From Fodinibius roseus (GTDB lineage Bacteria > Bacteroidota > Rhodothermia > Balneolales > Balneolaceae): 64,000 bases of DNA. The DNA lies in NCBI RefSeq assembly GCF_900129315.1, contig NZ_FQUS01000001.1:186001-250000 (forward strand), read 5' to 3'. This document shows, piece after piece, positions 9,157 to 17,853 of the stretch. A program made the position numbers and the translations under genes. Under the pieces are notes generated by a model. It made no database searches and had not been told where the DNA came from. It was given only the letters and a program-made list of their open reading frames with translations. Each line of letters begins with the position of its first letter. Positions within the stretch are counted from its first letter, which is position 1.

Positions 9157-11856
9157 ATGGAAAAGAAGGGATTTTCATCAAAGGAAGGAACAGAGGACAA
9201 GGATAACATAAGCCGGCGCCAGTTTCTGAAAAGAGGGGCGGGATCCGCTGCTTTTTGGGTTCTGGCAGGTTCGGGTTTGTCATCTGCCGTCAGCAGCTGT
9301 GCACCGGAAAACAGCGAAAGCGAATTTTCCGGTCGCGTCGAAGAGCTGATAGCAGAGATGTCCCCCGAAGAAAAAATATCACAGCTCCGCTACGATGCCC
9401 CGGCTATCCCGAGACTGGACATTCCCAAATACAACTGGTGGAATGAGTGTTTGCATGGCGTGGGACGTGCCGGGTACGCCACGGTATTTCCCCAGGCGAT
9501 GGGCATGGCGGCGACCTGGAATGCCCCGCTGTTTCAGCAAATGGCCAACGCCATTTCAGACGAAGCGCGGGCCAAGCACCAGGCCTTCAGGGAAGAGGGC
9601 CGGCGCGATATTTATATGGGATTAACGTTCTGGACTCCCAATATCAATATTGTACGGGACCCGCGCTGGGGAAGGGGACAGGAAACCTATGGCGAAGATC
9701 CCTATCTGACCGGCTCCCTGGCGAACTCCTTCATCAACGGGCTGCAGGGCGAAGATCCCGACTATCACAAGGTGGTGGCTACGTCGAAGCATTTTGCGGT
9801 TTACAGCGGACCTGAGCCCCTTCGTCATGAGATGAATGTGGAAGTAAGCGACCGGGACCTCTGGGATACGTACCTTCCTGCTTTTGAGACCACGATAAAG
9901 GATGCAGGAGTGGCTTCCGTAATGTGTGCCTACAACAGCTTCCGGGGAATGCCCTGTTGCGGCAGTGACCCGCTGATGAAAGCCATATTGCGAAACGACT
10001 GGGGTTTTGAGGGATATGTGGTGTCTGATTGCTGGGCTATAAATGACTTTTATGAAGAGGGACGGCACGGGGCCTCAGAAACGGCCGCTGAAGCCGCGGC
10101 CCTGGCGCTCCAGACGGGAACAGACCTGAACTGCGGCAATTCGTATCCCCACCTGCAGGAAGCACTTGAGCGGGAGTTAATAACCGAGGAGGATCTGGAC
10201 AATGCCCTGCACCGGCTGTTTGAAGCCCGGTTTAAGCTGGGCCTTTTTGAGGATCCCGAAGAAGTTCCCTATTCGGATATTCCGTATTCGGTGGTCGACA
10301 GTGAAGAGCACCGGGAGCTGGCCCTGCAGGCGGCCCGGGAGTCCATGGTGCTTTTAAAAAATGAACCCGTTGGAGATCAGGACGGGCAGCCTGTGCTGCC
10401 TCTGGACCGCAACCTGGATTCCATCGCCGTTATCGGTCCCAATGCAGACAACTACTGGACTATGCTGGGGAACTACCACGGCACTCCGGCTTTGCTGACA
10501 ACAGCGCTGGCGGGAATACAAGCAAAAGCAGGGGACAGTACGGAAGTCTCTTATGCCGAGGGCTGCCGCATGGCAGAGGGGGTCCCAACACTGAACCCGG
10601 TAGAAAGCGCCTATTTAACCCCGGCAGAAGGAGAAGGTGACGGATTGTATGCTGAGTATTTCGATAACCGGGACTGGGAGGGAGAACCCCAAATTACGCG
10701 CGTGGATTCAGCGGTCGATTTTGTATGGCGGGATGACACGCCCGTAACCGGGAAGCTGGCCGATTACTTTTCCGTGCGGTGGACGGGACAGCTCGAAGCC
10801 CCGGTTAGCGGTCGTTATACCCTCGGATTCAACGGATTCAATGGCTATCGTCTTTCCTTTGAAGGGGAGAAAAAAATTGAACGGGATCTGGATCACGAGC
10901 CCTGGCACGAAACGTTTGAGGTGGACCTGGAGGCGGGGGGAACCTACGACATCACGATCGAATACTTCAACCGGGGTCCGGATCCCCGGGCCCACTTGGT
11001 ATGGCAGGTGCCGCAGAACGATCTGTTAGCCGAAGCAAAAGAAGCCGCCCGGAGTGCCGAGGCCGTAATCCTCTGCCTGGGACTGAACGCTAAGCTGGAG
11101 GGAGAGGAGATGGACCTGGATGTGGAGGGATTTAAAGGCGGAGATCGTACATCTCTCTCTCTTCCGGCGCCTCAAATAGAGCTTATGAAAGAAATATATG
11201 CCCTAGATAAACCGGTTGTATTGGTGCTGATGAGCGGAAGCGCTCTTGCGGTAAACTGGGCCGATGAGCATATTCCCGCTATCCTGCACGCCTGGTATGG
11301 GGGACAGGCCGGGGGCAGGGCCATAGCCGATGTGTTATTTGGCGACTACAATCCGGGGGGAAGACTGCCGGTTACCTTTTATAAATCCGTGGAAGATTTG
11401 CCGGATTTCACCAATTATGATATGGATAACCGCACCTATCGATATCTCAAAGCCGAGCCTTTATACGCTTTCGGACACGGGCTTAGCTATACTTATTTTG
11501 AGTACGATAACCTGTCCCTTTCCTCAGATTCGTTTCAAACGGACAGTGATACCGAGCTGGAAGTTGGCGTCGAGGTGACCAACACCGGGGAGGTGCACGG
11601 TGACGAGGTGGTACAGTTATATATACGTTACCCGGAGGGAGGCGATTCTCGTTTAAACCATGCACTAAAAGGGTACCATCGTATCTCTCTGGATGCCGGC
11701 CAGTCGAAAACGGTAACTTTTCGGGTCAACGATAAGACATTGGCTCAATGGAATGAGGAAGAGGGAAGCAAGTCCGTGCCGGGAGGCAGGGCAGAAATCA
11801 GGATAGGTCGCTCTTCGGATGATATTGTACTGACGAAATCCCTGAAAATTATATAG
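9157..11856 (+). CDS. Glycoside hydrolase family 3 (beta-glucosidase/beta-xylosidase type) with PA14 insert, Tat lipoprotein
   Basis: An 899-residue GH3 enzyme. The N-terminus combines a twin-arginine motif (SRRQFLKRG) with a lipobox (AVSSC), so it should be Tat-exported and lipid-anchored. Domains in order: GH3 N-terminal barrel (about 65-380) with the nucleophile in VVSDCWAINDF (Asp291); the start of the GH3 C-terminal domain; a PA14 insert (about 489-621, GLYAEYFDN...); the rest of the C-terminal domain (GQAGGRAIADVLFGDYNPGGRLPVTFY); and a fibronectin III-like tail (about 785-895, VTNTGEVHGDEVVQLYI). By family it releases terminal beta-linked glucose, xylose or related sugars. The SDC rather than SDW context resembles the xylosidase branch, but specificity is uncertain. 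Confidence 0.93.
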   Translation: MEKKGFSSKEGTEDKDNISRRQFLKRGAGSAAFWVLAGSGLSSAVSSCAPENSESEFSGRVEELIAEMSPEEKISQLRYDAPAIPRLDIPKYNWWNECLHGVGRAGYATVFPQAMGMAATWNAPLFQQMANAISDEARAKHQAFREEGRRDIYMGLTFWTPNINIVRDPRWGRGQETYGEDPYLTGSLANSFINGLQGEDPDYHKVVATSKHFAVYSGPEPLRHEMNVEVSDRDLWDTYLPAFETTIKDAGVASVMCAYNSFRGMPCCGSDPLMKAILRNDWGFEGYVVSDCWAINDFYEEGRHGASETAAEAAALALQTGTDLNCGNSYPHLQEALERELITEEDLDNALHRLFEARFKLGLFEDPEEVPYSDIPYSVVDSEEHRELALQAARESMVLLKNEPVGDQDGQPVLPLDRNLDSIAVIGPNADNYWTMLGNYHGTPALLTTALAGIQAKAGDSTEVSYAEGCRMAEGVPTLNPVESAYLTPAEGEGDGLYAEYFDNRDWEGEPQITRVDSAVDFVWRDDTPVTGKLADYFSVRWTGQLEAPVSGRYTLGFNGFNGYRLSFEGEKKIERDLDHEPWHETFEVDLEAGGTYDITIEYFNRGPDPRAHLVWQVPQNDLLAEAKEAARSAEAVILCLGLNAKLEGEEMDLDVEGFKGGDRTSLSLPAPQIELMKEIYALDKPVVLVLMSGSALAVNWADEHIPAILHAWYGGQAGGRAIADVLFGDYNPGGRLPVTFYKSVEDLPDFTNYDMDNRTYRYLKAEPLYAFGHGLSYTYFEYDNLSLSSDSFQTDSDTELEVGVEVTNTGEVHGDEVVQLYIRYPEGGDSRLNHALKGYHRISLDAGQSKTVTFRVNDKTLAQWNEEEGSKSVPGGRAEIRIGRSSDDIVLTKSLKII

Positions 11857-11964
11857 ACCATTAGAAGCCTTTGCAAAACCGTTTCTTTGGTCGATGTCGG
11901 CGTTATCGGTCGGTTGAAATTTTTACATTGGGGGATATAATGCGAGGGCAAACTCCCTGGAGCC

Positions 11965-12010
11965 TTGACCCCGAACAAAATTCCTGGTTTTCAAAGACTT
12001 CCATAAAAAC
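11965..12010 (+). repeat. Dispersed repeat, copy 1
   Basis: A 46-bp stretch that matches 27155-27201 at about 37 of 46 positions, with the shared core CCTGGTTTT and flanking CAAAAT, CAAAG, TCCA and AAAAAC blocks. Both copies are on the plus strand in intergenic DNA. The origin is not recognised. Confidence 0.45.
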
Positions 12011-12049
12011 AAATTATTGCATAAAATTTGTTTTTTTATGCAATAATTT
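12011..12049. promoter_or_regulatory. Perfect 16-bp inverted repeat (AT-rich operator or hairpin)
   Basis: Arms 12011-12026 and 12034-12049 are exact reverse complements (AAATTATTGCATAAAA and its complement) around a 7-nt spacer TTTGTTT. It lies 155 bp after the GH3 stop and about 190 bp before the second SusC gene. It could be a transcription terminator for GH3 or a protein-binding dyad for the SusC promoter. Confidence 0.5.
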
Positions 12050-12059
12050 TTAACCTGTT

Positions 12060-12077
12060 AATGCAACCGGTTGCATT
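12060..12077. promoter_or_regulatory. LacI-family-type operator, site 1
   Basis: A perfect 18-bp palindrome, AATGCAACCGGTTGCATT, with the central CG and TGCAAC half-sites typical of LacI-family regulators. It is about 160 bp upstream of the second SusC start. No LacI gene is in the window, so the regulator would be encoded elsewhere. Confidence 0.6.
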
Positions 12078-12147
12078 TTAATATTAGGCGGAAATGGAAT
12101 ATTAGTCATTATTAATTCCCATTAATGCTGAATAATACCAGGGACAA

Positions 12148-12161
12148 CGCAACGGGTTGCG
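12148..12161. promoter_or_regulatory. LacI-family-type operator, site 2
   Basis: CGCAACGGGTTGCG: half-sites CGCAAC and GTTGCG are exact complements around a GG centre, closely resembling site 1. The sites are 88 bp apart start to start, so cooperative or loop binding is possible. It lies about 80 bp before the SusC start. Confidence 0.5.
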
Positions 12162-12238
12162 CTATCAGGGATTGTTGTTTAATGGATTATTAATAATCCT
12201 TCAAATAATAATTTGCATCATAAATTGGGGGACCAGAT

Positions 12239-15200
12239 ATGGAACAAAAATTACAATACGGAACAGGAATTAAAAATAACACGATTGTCCGTCACCGAAT
12301 AAACCGCTTGCTGGTAACGGTCTTGGTAACTTTGATTTGCGGAACGGCCTACGGACAAACTGCAGAAGTCGCCGGTACCGTTACAGATTCGAATTCAGGT
12401 GAAGTTTTGCCGGGTGTGAATATTTCCGTTGCGGGGACGACCATTGGAACAACCACCAATGCAGAAGGTCGCTTCCGGTTGGAGGTTCCAAGCCTAAATG
12501 ACACGCTTCGCTTTTCATTTATCGGATATGAATCGCAATCTCTTCCCATTAATGGTCGAACAACGATCGATGTACAACTGGTCCCTTCGGTTATCAGCGG
12601 TAGTGAAGTGGTCGTGGTAGGGTATGGTGAGCAGCAACGCAGTTCCCTTACCGGTTCTATTTCATCAGTATCTGCCGAAGAGCTGAACGAAGTGCCCGTG
12701 GGAAATATCCAGCAGTCTCTGCAGGGGAGAGTAGCCGGCATGACCGTACGGAATAACGGCGGACCGGGAGAGGATCCGATTGTCCAGATCCGGGGTATCA
12801 GCTCAATAAACTATGCCTCGGACCCCTTGTTTGTAGTCGATGGATTACCCACCGACATTTCGAATGTCAACAGTAACGATATAGCATCCATCGAAGTTCT
12901 GAAAGATGCCAGTGCAGCTGCCATTTACGGCTCCCGCGCAACGAATGGGGTTGTACTTGTAACGACGAAGAAGGGGAGCAGAGACAGCAGGCTTGCTGTC
13001 AGTTACGATTCGTATGCCGGTATAGAGTCCCCGTGGAAAGAAATTGATCTTCTTAACACCGATCAATACCTGGAATACGAGAGAGCACTGAATGGCGCTG
13101 CCGGGATATCAAGACCCCCGCGTCTGGAACCGGATAATTTTAATGAGCCGATATATGAGGGAGCATCCCAAACCTATGCTGAAACGAACACGGACTGGCA
13201 GGACGCCTATTTCAAAAACGGGCTGCTGACCAATCATCAGCTCTCGCTGAGCGGAGGCAATGATATTTCAAGCTTTTACCTCTCCGGCGGATATTTTAAA
13301 CAAGAGGGAATTGCCGTGGGATTAAACCACCAGCGTGGAAATTTCAAACTCAACAGCCAGCATTACCTCAGTGATGTAGTTACTGTCGGCGAAAATTTTT
13401 CTCTGTCCTATTCCAAACAGCGGTTTGACGATACCGAGGGAAACCGGACCCGCCTGTTTCATCTGATCCGATCACTGCCGTACCTGCCGGTACGTGACCC
13501 TACCACCATGGGGGGCTTTCGGGAGGCGGAAAACAGTATTGATGGCGCTGATCCGGAAAGTCCGGTAAAAAATGCACGGCTGCTGGGACAGTCGTACAAT
13601 GATGTTACCGAACTTTTAGGGACTATCTATCTGGATATGGATATCGCTCCCTGGCTCAATTTTCGATCCACCTTCGGAGTAAATTATTCCAACGGCTTTA
13701 TCGATGAGTTCGATCCCATCTACGACAGTAAAGGGAACAGCTCCAACACGGCTATCATCAATAATGAGCGTAATGTGAATACAACGCTGCTTTTTACCCA
13801 GCAGTTGACCTATAATCAGACTTTTTTGGATAAGCATCACTTAAATGTGGTGGCCGTCTACGAACAGGAAGAGAGAGATAATTTTAATGAGATCTCTTCC
13901 GGCAACCATTCTACAAACAGTCTCAGAACGCTGGCCGGAGCCACGAATGTGGCCCATGAGACCATAGAAAGTGAAAGCAGGCTTCTTTCCTTTATTGGCC
14001 GGCTGAGCTACGAGTATGATGACAAATACCTGTTGAATCTCGCTATGCGCCGCGACGGACTGTCGATCTGGGCACCGGGAAATAAATGGGCTAATTTCCC
14101 CTCCGGTTCTGTAGGATGGAGAGTGGACCAGGAAGGATTTATGAAAGACCAGAGCCTGATATCGGAACTCAAAATACGAGGGGGATATGGCGTTACGGGC
14201 CTGAACGCTTCGCTGATCGGCGACAATTATCCCTGGCAGGTGTCGTTGCAAGCCAACGCGGCCACCTATCCCTTTAATAATGAGAACGATGTGGGCAATG
14301 CTTCCTACTTCCGCGAGCTGGGTAATATCGACCTGGAATGGGAGAAAACCGAACAATGGAACATCGGTGTGGACCTGGGCTTACTTTCTAACAGAATAAC
14401 ATTTACTGCCGATTATTACCAGCGATATACCGACAACCTGCTGCTGGAGGTACCGATCCCCACTTCCTTTGGGCTTAATGAAGGCGGTCAGGGGAACGGG
14501 GCCGGCGTTGGGGTACTGGCGAATGTAGGCGAAATGGAAAACAACGGACTTGATGTTCAGCTGGGTTATCACAACGTTGAGGGCGAATTCAACTGGGATA
14601 TAACGGGACTCGTGAGCGTGGTGCGCAATGAGGTATTGAGCCTGGACACCCCGACGGCCGTGATCGGTGCGGGCGGCGACGTGGACTTCGGGGGAGGAGA
14701 AGACCTGACCCGGACCGAAGCCGGACATCCTATTCAATCTTTTTACGGCTATGTCGTTGACGGCATTTTCCAAAATCAACAAGAGGTTGAGAATGCCCCC
14801 ACTCAGTCCGACGCTGCCCCCGGCGATCTGAAATTCAGGGATTTGAATGACGATGGCGTCATCAATGCGGATGACCGAAGGTATATCGGGAGCTATATTC
14901 CGGACTTCAGCTACTCGCTCAATTTTAATGCCTATTACAAAAGCTTTGACCTTTCTCTCTTTTTCCAGGGAGTACAGGGTAATGAGATATTTGACGGGGC
15001 CGGGATTGTCCGCCAGGGGATGGCCCGGTTGTTCGGAGCCGGTACGGCGGTACTGGACGCCTGGACACCTGAAAACAGGAATACGGATATCCCGAGGGCA
15101 ATCAGCGGAGATCCGAATGGAAACAAGCGTCCCTCTACCCGGTGGATAGAAGACGGGTCGTATCTGCGGCTCAAAAATATACAGCTGGGATATAATATGC

Positions 15201-15406
15201 CGGTTTCCACACTGGATGCGGTATCCGGAGGTACAATCCGAAACCTGAGGTTGTATGTCGCAGCCTACAACCTGTTTACCTTTACCGGCTATCCCGGATG
15301 GGACCCGGAGATCGGTTCCCAAAACAATACCCTGACGAATGGAATTGACTATGGACAATACCCGGCCGCACGGTCATTCAGAATCGGTCTGCAGGTAGAT
15401 CTATAG
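12239..15406 (+). CDS. SusC/RagA-family TonB-dependent outer membrane receptor
   Basis: A full-length 1055-residue SusC-type receptor. Signal sequence about residues 1-40 (long basic start, then a hydrophobic stretch ending CGTAYGQ). Carboxypeptidase-D regulatory-like domain about 43-120 (GTVTDSNSGEVLPGVNISV). TonB-box region near EVVVVGYGEQQRSSLTGS. Plug about 140-250 with LQGRVAGMTV, DPLFVVDGLP and KDASAAAIYGSRATNGVVLVTTKKG. The rest is a 22-strand-type barrel. It imports oligosaccharides with its SusD partner 67 bp downstream. The LacI-type operators upstream suggest sugar-responsive transcription. The substrate is unknown; the GH3 and acetylesterase remnant nearby hint at a beta-linked, possibly acetylated glycan. 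Confidence 0.96.
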   Translation: MEQKLQYGTGIKNNTIVRHRINRLLVTVLVTLICGTAYGQTAEVAGTVTDSNSGEVLPGVNISVAGTTIGTTTNAEGRFRLEVPSLNDTLRFSFIGYESQSLPINGRTTIDVQLVPSVISGSEVVVVGYGEQQRSSLTGSISSVSAEELNEVPVGNIQQSLQGRVAGMTVRNNGGPGEDPIVQIRGISSINYASDPLFVVDGLPTDISNVNSNDIASIEVLKDASAAAIYGSRATNGVVLVTTKKGSRDSRLAVSYDSYAGIESPWKEIDLLNTDQYLEYERALNGAAGISRPPRLEPDNFNEPIYEGASQTYAETNTDWQDAYFKNGLLTNHQLSLSGGNDISSFYLSGGYFKQEGIAVGLNHQRGNFKLNSQHYLSDVVTVGENFSLSYSKQRFDDTEGNRTRLFHLIRSLPYLPVRDPTTMGGFREAENSIDGADPESPVKNARLLGQSYNDVTELLGTIYLDMDIAPWLNFRSTFGVNYSNGFIDEFDPIYDSKGNSSNTAIINNERNVNTTLLFTQQLTYNQTFLDKHHLNVVAVYEQEERDNFNEISSGNHSTNSLRTLAGATNVAHETIESESRLLSFIGRLSYEYDDKYLLNLAMRRDGLSIWAPGNKWANFPSGSVGWRVDQEGFMKDQSLISELKIRGGYGVTGLNASLIGDNYPWQVSLQANAATYPFNNENDVGNASYFRELGNIDLEWEKTEQWNIGVDLGLLSNRITFTADYYQRYTDNLLLEVPIPTSFGLNEGGQGNGAGVGVLANVGEMENNGLDVQLGYHNVEGEFNWDITGLVSVVRNEVLSLDTPTAVIGAGGDVDFGGGEDLTRTEAGHPIQSFYGYVVDGIFQNQQEVENAPTQSDAAPGDLKFRDLNDDGVINADDRRYIGSYIPDFSYSLNFNAYYKSFDLSLFFQGVQGNEIFDGAGIVRQGMARLFGAGTAVLDAWTPENRNTDIPRAISGDPNGNKRPSTRWIEDGSYLRLKNIQLGYNMPVSTLDAVSGGTIRNLRLYVAAYNLFTFTGYPGWDPEIGSQNNTLTNGIDYGQYPAARSFRIGLQVDL

Positions 15407-15473
15407 TGCTGAAAGGCCCTGTGGATGACCGCTATTTTCAAGTTCAAATTACCAATTTCAAAGTAATACCATT

Positions 15474-17048
15474 ATGAAAGGTTATATCTCACATATATTA
15501 TGGACCGTCAGTGTCTTGCTGATGGGGACAATGATTATTTCTTCCTGCGACACCGATCTGGATCTGACAAATCCGAGTTACCAAACGCCCGAAAACTATT
15601 TTCAGAATAGTGATGAGCTTCAGGCAGCTACCAATGCCATTTATTCAAACGTTTCGGCGGCACAGCTGTTTGCCAGAGAGTGGTTTTTTCTGCACGATCT
15701 CCGATCTGATGAAGTGGCCTCCGGCGGGGGACACCTGGAGGCGCCCCGGCGACAGCTTCTTATCGGGGCGGGGACCCCTACCAATAATGTGATGAACGAC
15801 GTGTGGAATGGGTTGTATAATGTGATTAACCGGGCCAATGTCGTCATTCAAAATGCCTCGAATGTGGAAGATAATCCCTCACTCAGGGACCGCCTCGTAG
15901 GAGAGGCCCGGTTTCTTCGGGGATGGGCTTATTATGAACTGGCAAGCCTGTGGGGACCGGTTCCCATCTATACCGAAGTGATTAACAATCCCGAACAGTT
16001 TCAGCCCAGGGTCCCCGTGGAAAAGGTCTATTCACAGGCCGTTTCGGACCTGGAGGCTGCGGCGGCCGTTTTGCCGGAAACCTATCCGGATGAAGATCGG
16101 GGACGTGTTACCTGGGGAGCCGCCAAAGCCATGCTGGGCAGGGTGTTTATGCAGCAACTGGATTTTGAAACGGCTAAGAGTCATCTGCAGGAGGTGGTTG
16201 ACTCGGGAATTTATTCACTGACGGATAACTATTTTGATAATTTCAAAGAGGAAACCGAATTTAATGAAGAATCCATATTCGAAGTGGTCTTTATCGATAA
16301 GGGAGATGATGCGTTTAACTGGGGATATACCGGGGATGGCGCCAATGACCCGCAATCAACGGCCCGTGCCCAGGAATATAACCCGGTAGCCTGGCGAAAC
16401 CTGATTCCTTCGGCTACCTATGTCAACAACTTTGAATATGAACCGGCCGGTGCGGCCAAGACCGACCCCCGCCTGGGAATGTCGGTCTACAAAACCGGAG
16501 ATACCTTTAACGGAGGCACGGAAGTGCTGACGGCCGATATGCAGAACGGCAATACTACGATGTTCCATGGGGAAGAAATAAAAATGAGCTGGCGAAAATA
16601 CACGTTATTGTACAAGTTGAGCTCTGATGAGGCGGGAAATGTCTTCAGGGGCAATAACCACCGGGTGATCCGATACGCCGAAGTATTGCTCAATATGGCC
16701 GAATGTGAAAACGAAACCGGCAATATACCGGCGGCCCTGGATTATCTGAACCGGGTGCGCAACCGTGCGAGCGTAGATATGCCCGAGTATCCGACAGCAC
16801 AGTACCCGGCGAATAATAAAATGGATGTTGTGGAGATTATCATGCATGAGCGGATGTCGGAACTCGGGGGAGAGGAGATCCGGAACCGGGATATCCTGCG
16901 ATGGAGAGAGCTGGGTTATTTTGATGAAGATCCGCTTCCGTATTTTGAGGAGGGACGCGACGAGCTGCTGCCCATCCCGTCGACGGAAATTAATAACAAT
17001 CCAGAGCTTGACGCCGAAGGAATTTCCCCGCAAAATCCGGGATATTAA
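15474..17048 (+). CDS. SusD/RagB-family nutrient-binding outer membrane lipoprotein
   Basis: A 524-residue SusD partner of the preceding SusC. Lipoprotein signal with lipobox ISSC (Cys about residue 25) followed by acidic DTDLD, consistent with surface export. SusD features: TPENYFQNSDELQAATNAIYS, GEARFLRGWAYYELASLWGPVPIYTE, VIRYAEVLLNMAECENETG, LNRVRNRA, and ending NPGY. Its own sequence does not tell the ligand, and it differs clearly from the first SusD in the window. It is followed by a strong terminator hairpin, which closes the glycan utilisation region. Confidence 0.95.
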   Translation: MKGYISHILWTVSVLLMGTMIISSCDTDLDLTNPSYQTPENYFQNSDELQAATNAIYSNVSAAQLFAREWFFLHDLRSDEVASGGGHLEAPRRQLLIGAGTPTNNVMNDVWNGLYNVINRANVVIQNASNVEDNPSLRDRLVGEARFLRGWAYYELASLWGPVPIYTEVINNPEQFQPRVPVEKVYSQAVSDLEAAAAVLPETYPDEDRGRVTWGAAKAMLGRVFMQQLDFETAKSHLQEVVDSGIYSLTDNYFDNFKEETEFNEESIFEVVFIDKGDDAFNWGYTGDGANDPQSTARAQEYNPVAWRNLIPSATYVNNFEYEPAGAAKTDPRLGMSVYKTGDTFNGGTEVLTADMQNGNTTMFHGEEIKMSWRKYTLLYKLSSDEAGNVFRGNNHRVIRYAEVLLNMAECENETGNIPAALDYLNRVRNRASVDMPEYPTAQYPANNKMDVVEIIMHERMSELGGEEIRNRDILRWRELGYFDEDPLPYFEEGRDELLPIPSTEINNNPELDAEGISPQNPGY

Positions 17049-17062
17049 GGCCCGAAACAACC

Positions 17063-17099
17063 TATGCCCCGGACATGATATGATGTATGCCGGGGCATA
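17063..17099 (+). terminator. Bidirectional terminator between susD and purE
   Basis: TATGCCCCGG and CCGGGGCATA form a perfect 10-bp stem with a 17-nt loop, then CCTTTCTT. It lies 14 bp after the SusD stop and 64 bp past the convergent purE stop, so it can end transcription from both sides. Confidence 0.75.
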
Positions 17100-17163
17100 C
17101 CTTTCTTCCCATAGCCTATGGAGAATTCATCCCGGGAAGGCAAGGGATCCATATTTCGGATCA

Positions 17164-17658
17164 CTATGTCAGGTTCTTCGTTTTAGCTTTGGATGCTTCC
17201 GCCATATCCTGATGATACTGCCGGAGTTTTTCCGCAAGGCGGGAGTCATCCATACTCAGCATCCGGACGGCAAGCAGGCCTGCATTACCGGCCTTTCCTA
17301 TGGCTACCGTTGCCACGGGCACTCCCGGGGGCATCTGAACAATGGAGTAGAGGCTGTCAATACCGCTCAGGGTACTTGTTTTAACAGGCACCCCAATTAC
17401 CGGCAGGGTCGTATGAGCAGCGGTCATGCCCGGCAGATGGGCCGCCCCGCCGGCTCCGGCAATAATGACCCGGATACCGCGGCTTCGCGCCTCTTTCCCG
17501 TAGTTGGCCATCATATCGGGGGTTCGGTGGGCGGAAACTACTTTCTTTTCATAGGGGATGTCGAATTCTTCTAAGATATTGCAGGCTTCTTTCATGGTGG
17601 GCCAGTCGCTGTCGCTTCCCATGATGACCCCCACTTTTGCGGGTTGATTGTCACTCAT
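17164..17658 (-). CDS. purE: 5-(carboxyamino)imidazole ribonucleotide mutase
   Basis: A 164-residue class I PurE, which converts N5-CAIR to CAIR in de novo purine synthesis in the cytoplasm. Motifs: [10 protein letters not shown] near residue 13, SAHRTP (catalytic His44), and [14 protein letters not shown] with the CO2-binding loop. The length is normal. It lies 195 bp downstream of purK on the same strand, so the two enzymes that replace the single-step AIR carboxylase are kept together. Confidence 0.97.
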   Translation of the reverse strand: MSDNQPAKVGVIMGSDSDWPTMKEACNILEEFDIPYEKKVVSAHRTPDMMANYGKEARSRGIRVIIAGAGGAAHLPGMTAAHTTLPVIGVPVKTSTLSGIDSLYSIVQMPPGVPVATVAIGKAGNAGLLAVRMLSMDDSRLAEKLRQYHQDMAEASKAKTKNLT

Positions 17659-17708
17659 TGTTGTAGTTTTTAATATGGATATTAGCTGTTTCTACGTTTT
17701 AGAATATC

Positions 17709-17770
17709 GTTCCCGGATCCCGGACCCCGGAATGACAGGAGCGAAGGAGCCGCTCTCATCGACCGGGAAC
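17709..17770. repeat. Inverted repeat in the purK-purE spacer
   Basis: GTTCCCGG (17709-17716) and CCGGGAAC (17763-17770) are exact complements 46 bp apart, with a nested GAGCG/CGCTC pair between them. It makes a GC-rich extended hairpin in the 195-bp spacer. It could be a REP-like intergenic element or an mRNA processing structure. There is no second copy in the window. Confidence 0.35.
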
Positions 17771-17853
17771 TGATACCGCTGCAGGAAAGTTGGTATTTTA
17801 ATGTTGAATGAGGAATAAAAGCTAATCCGGAATTCAACATCCTGCATCTCAAA

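Noticed and set aside
14381-15358. 325-codon minus-strand frame inside the second SusC gene
   Set aside because: Antisense to conserved barrel-coding sequence, no domain, no signal peptide; a by-product of codon use.
16825-17574. 249-codon plus-strand frame over the end of SusD and antisense to purE
   Set aside because: Both overlapped genes are clear, and the frame also runs through the terminator hairpin at 17063-17099.
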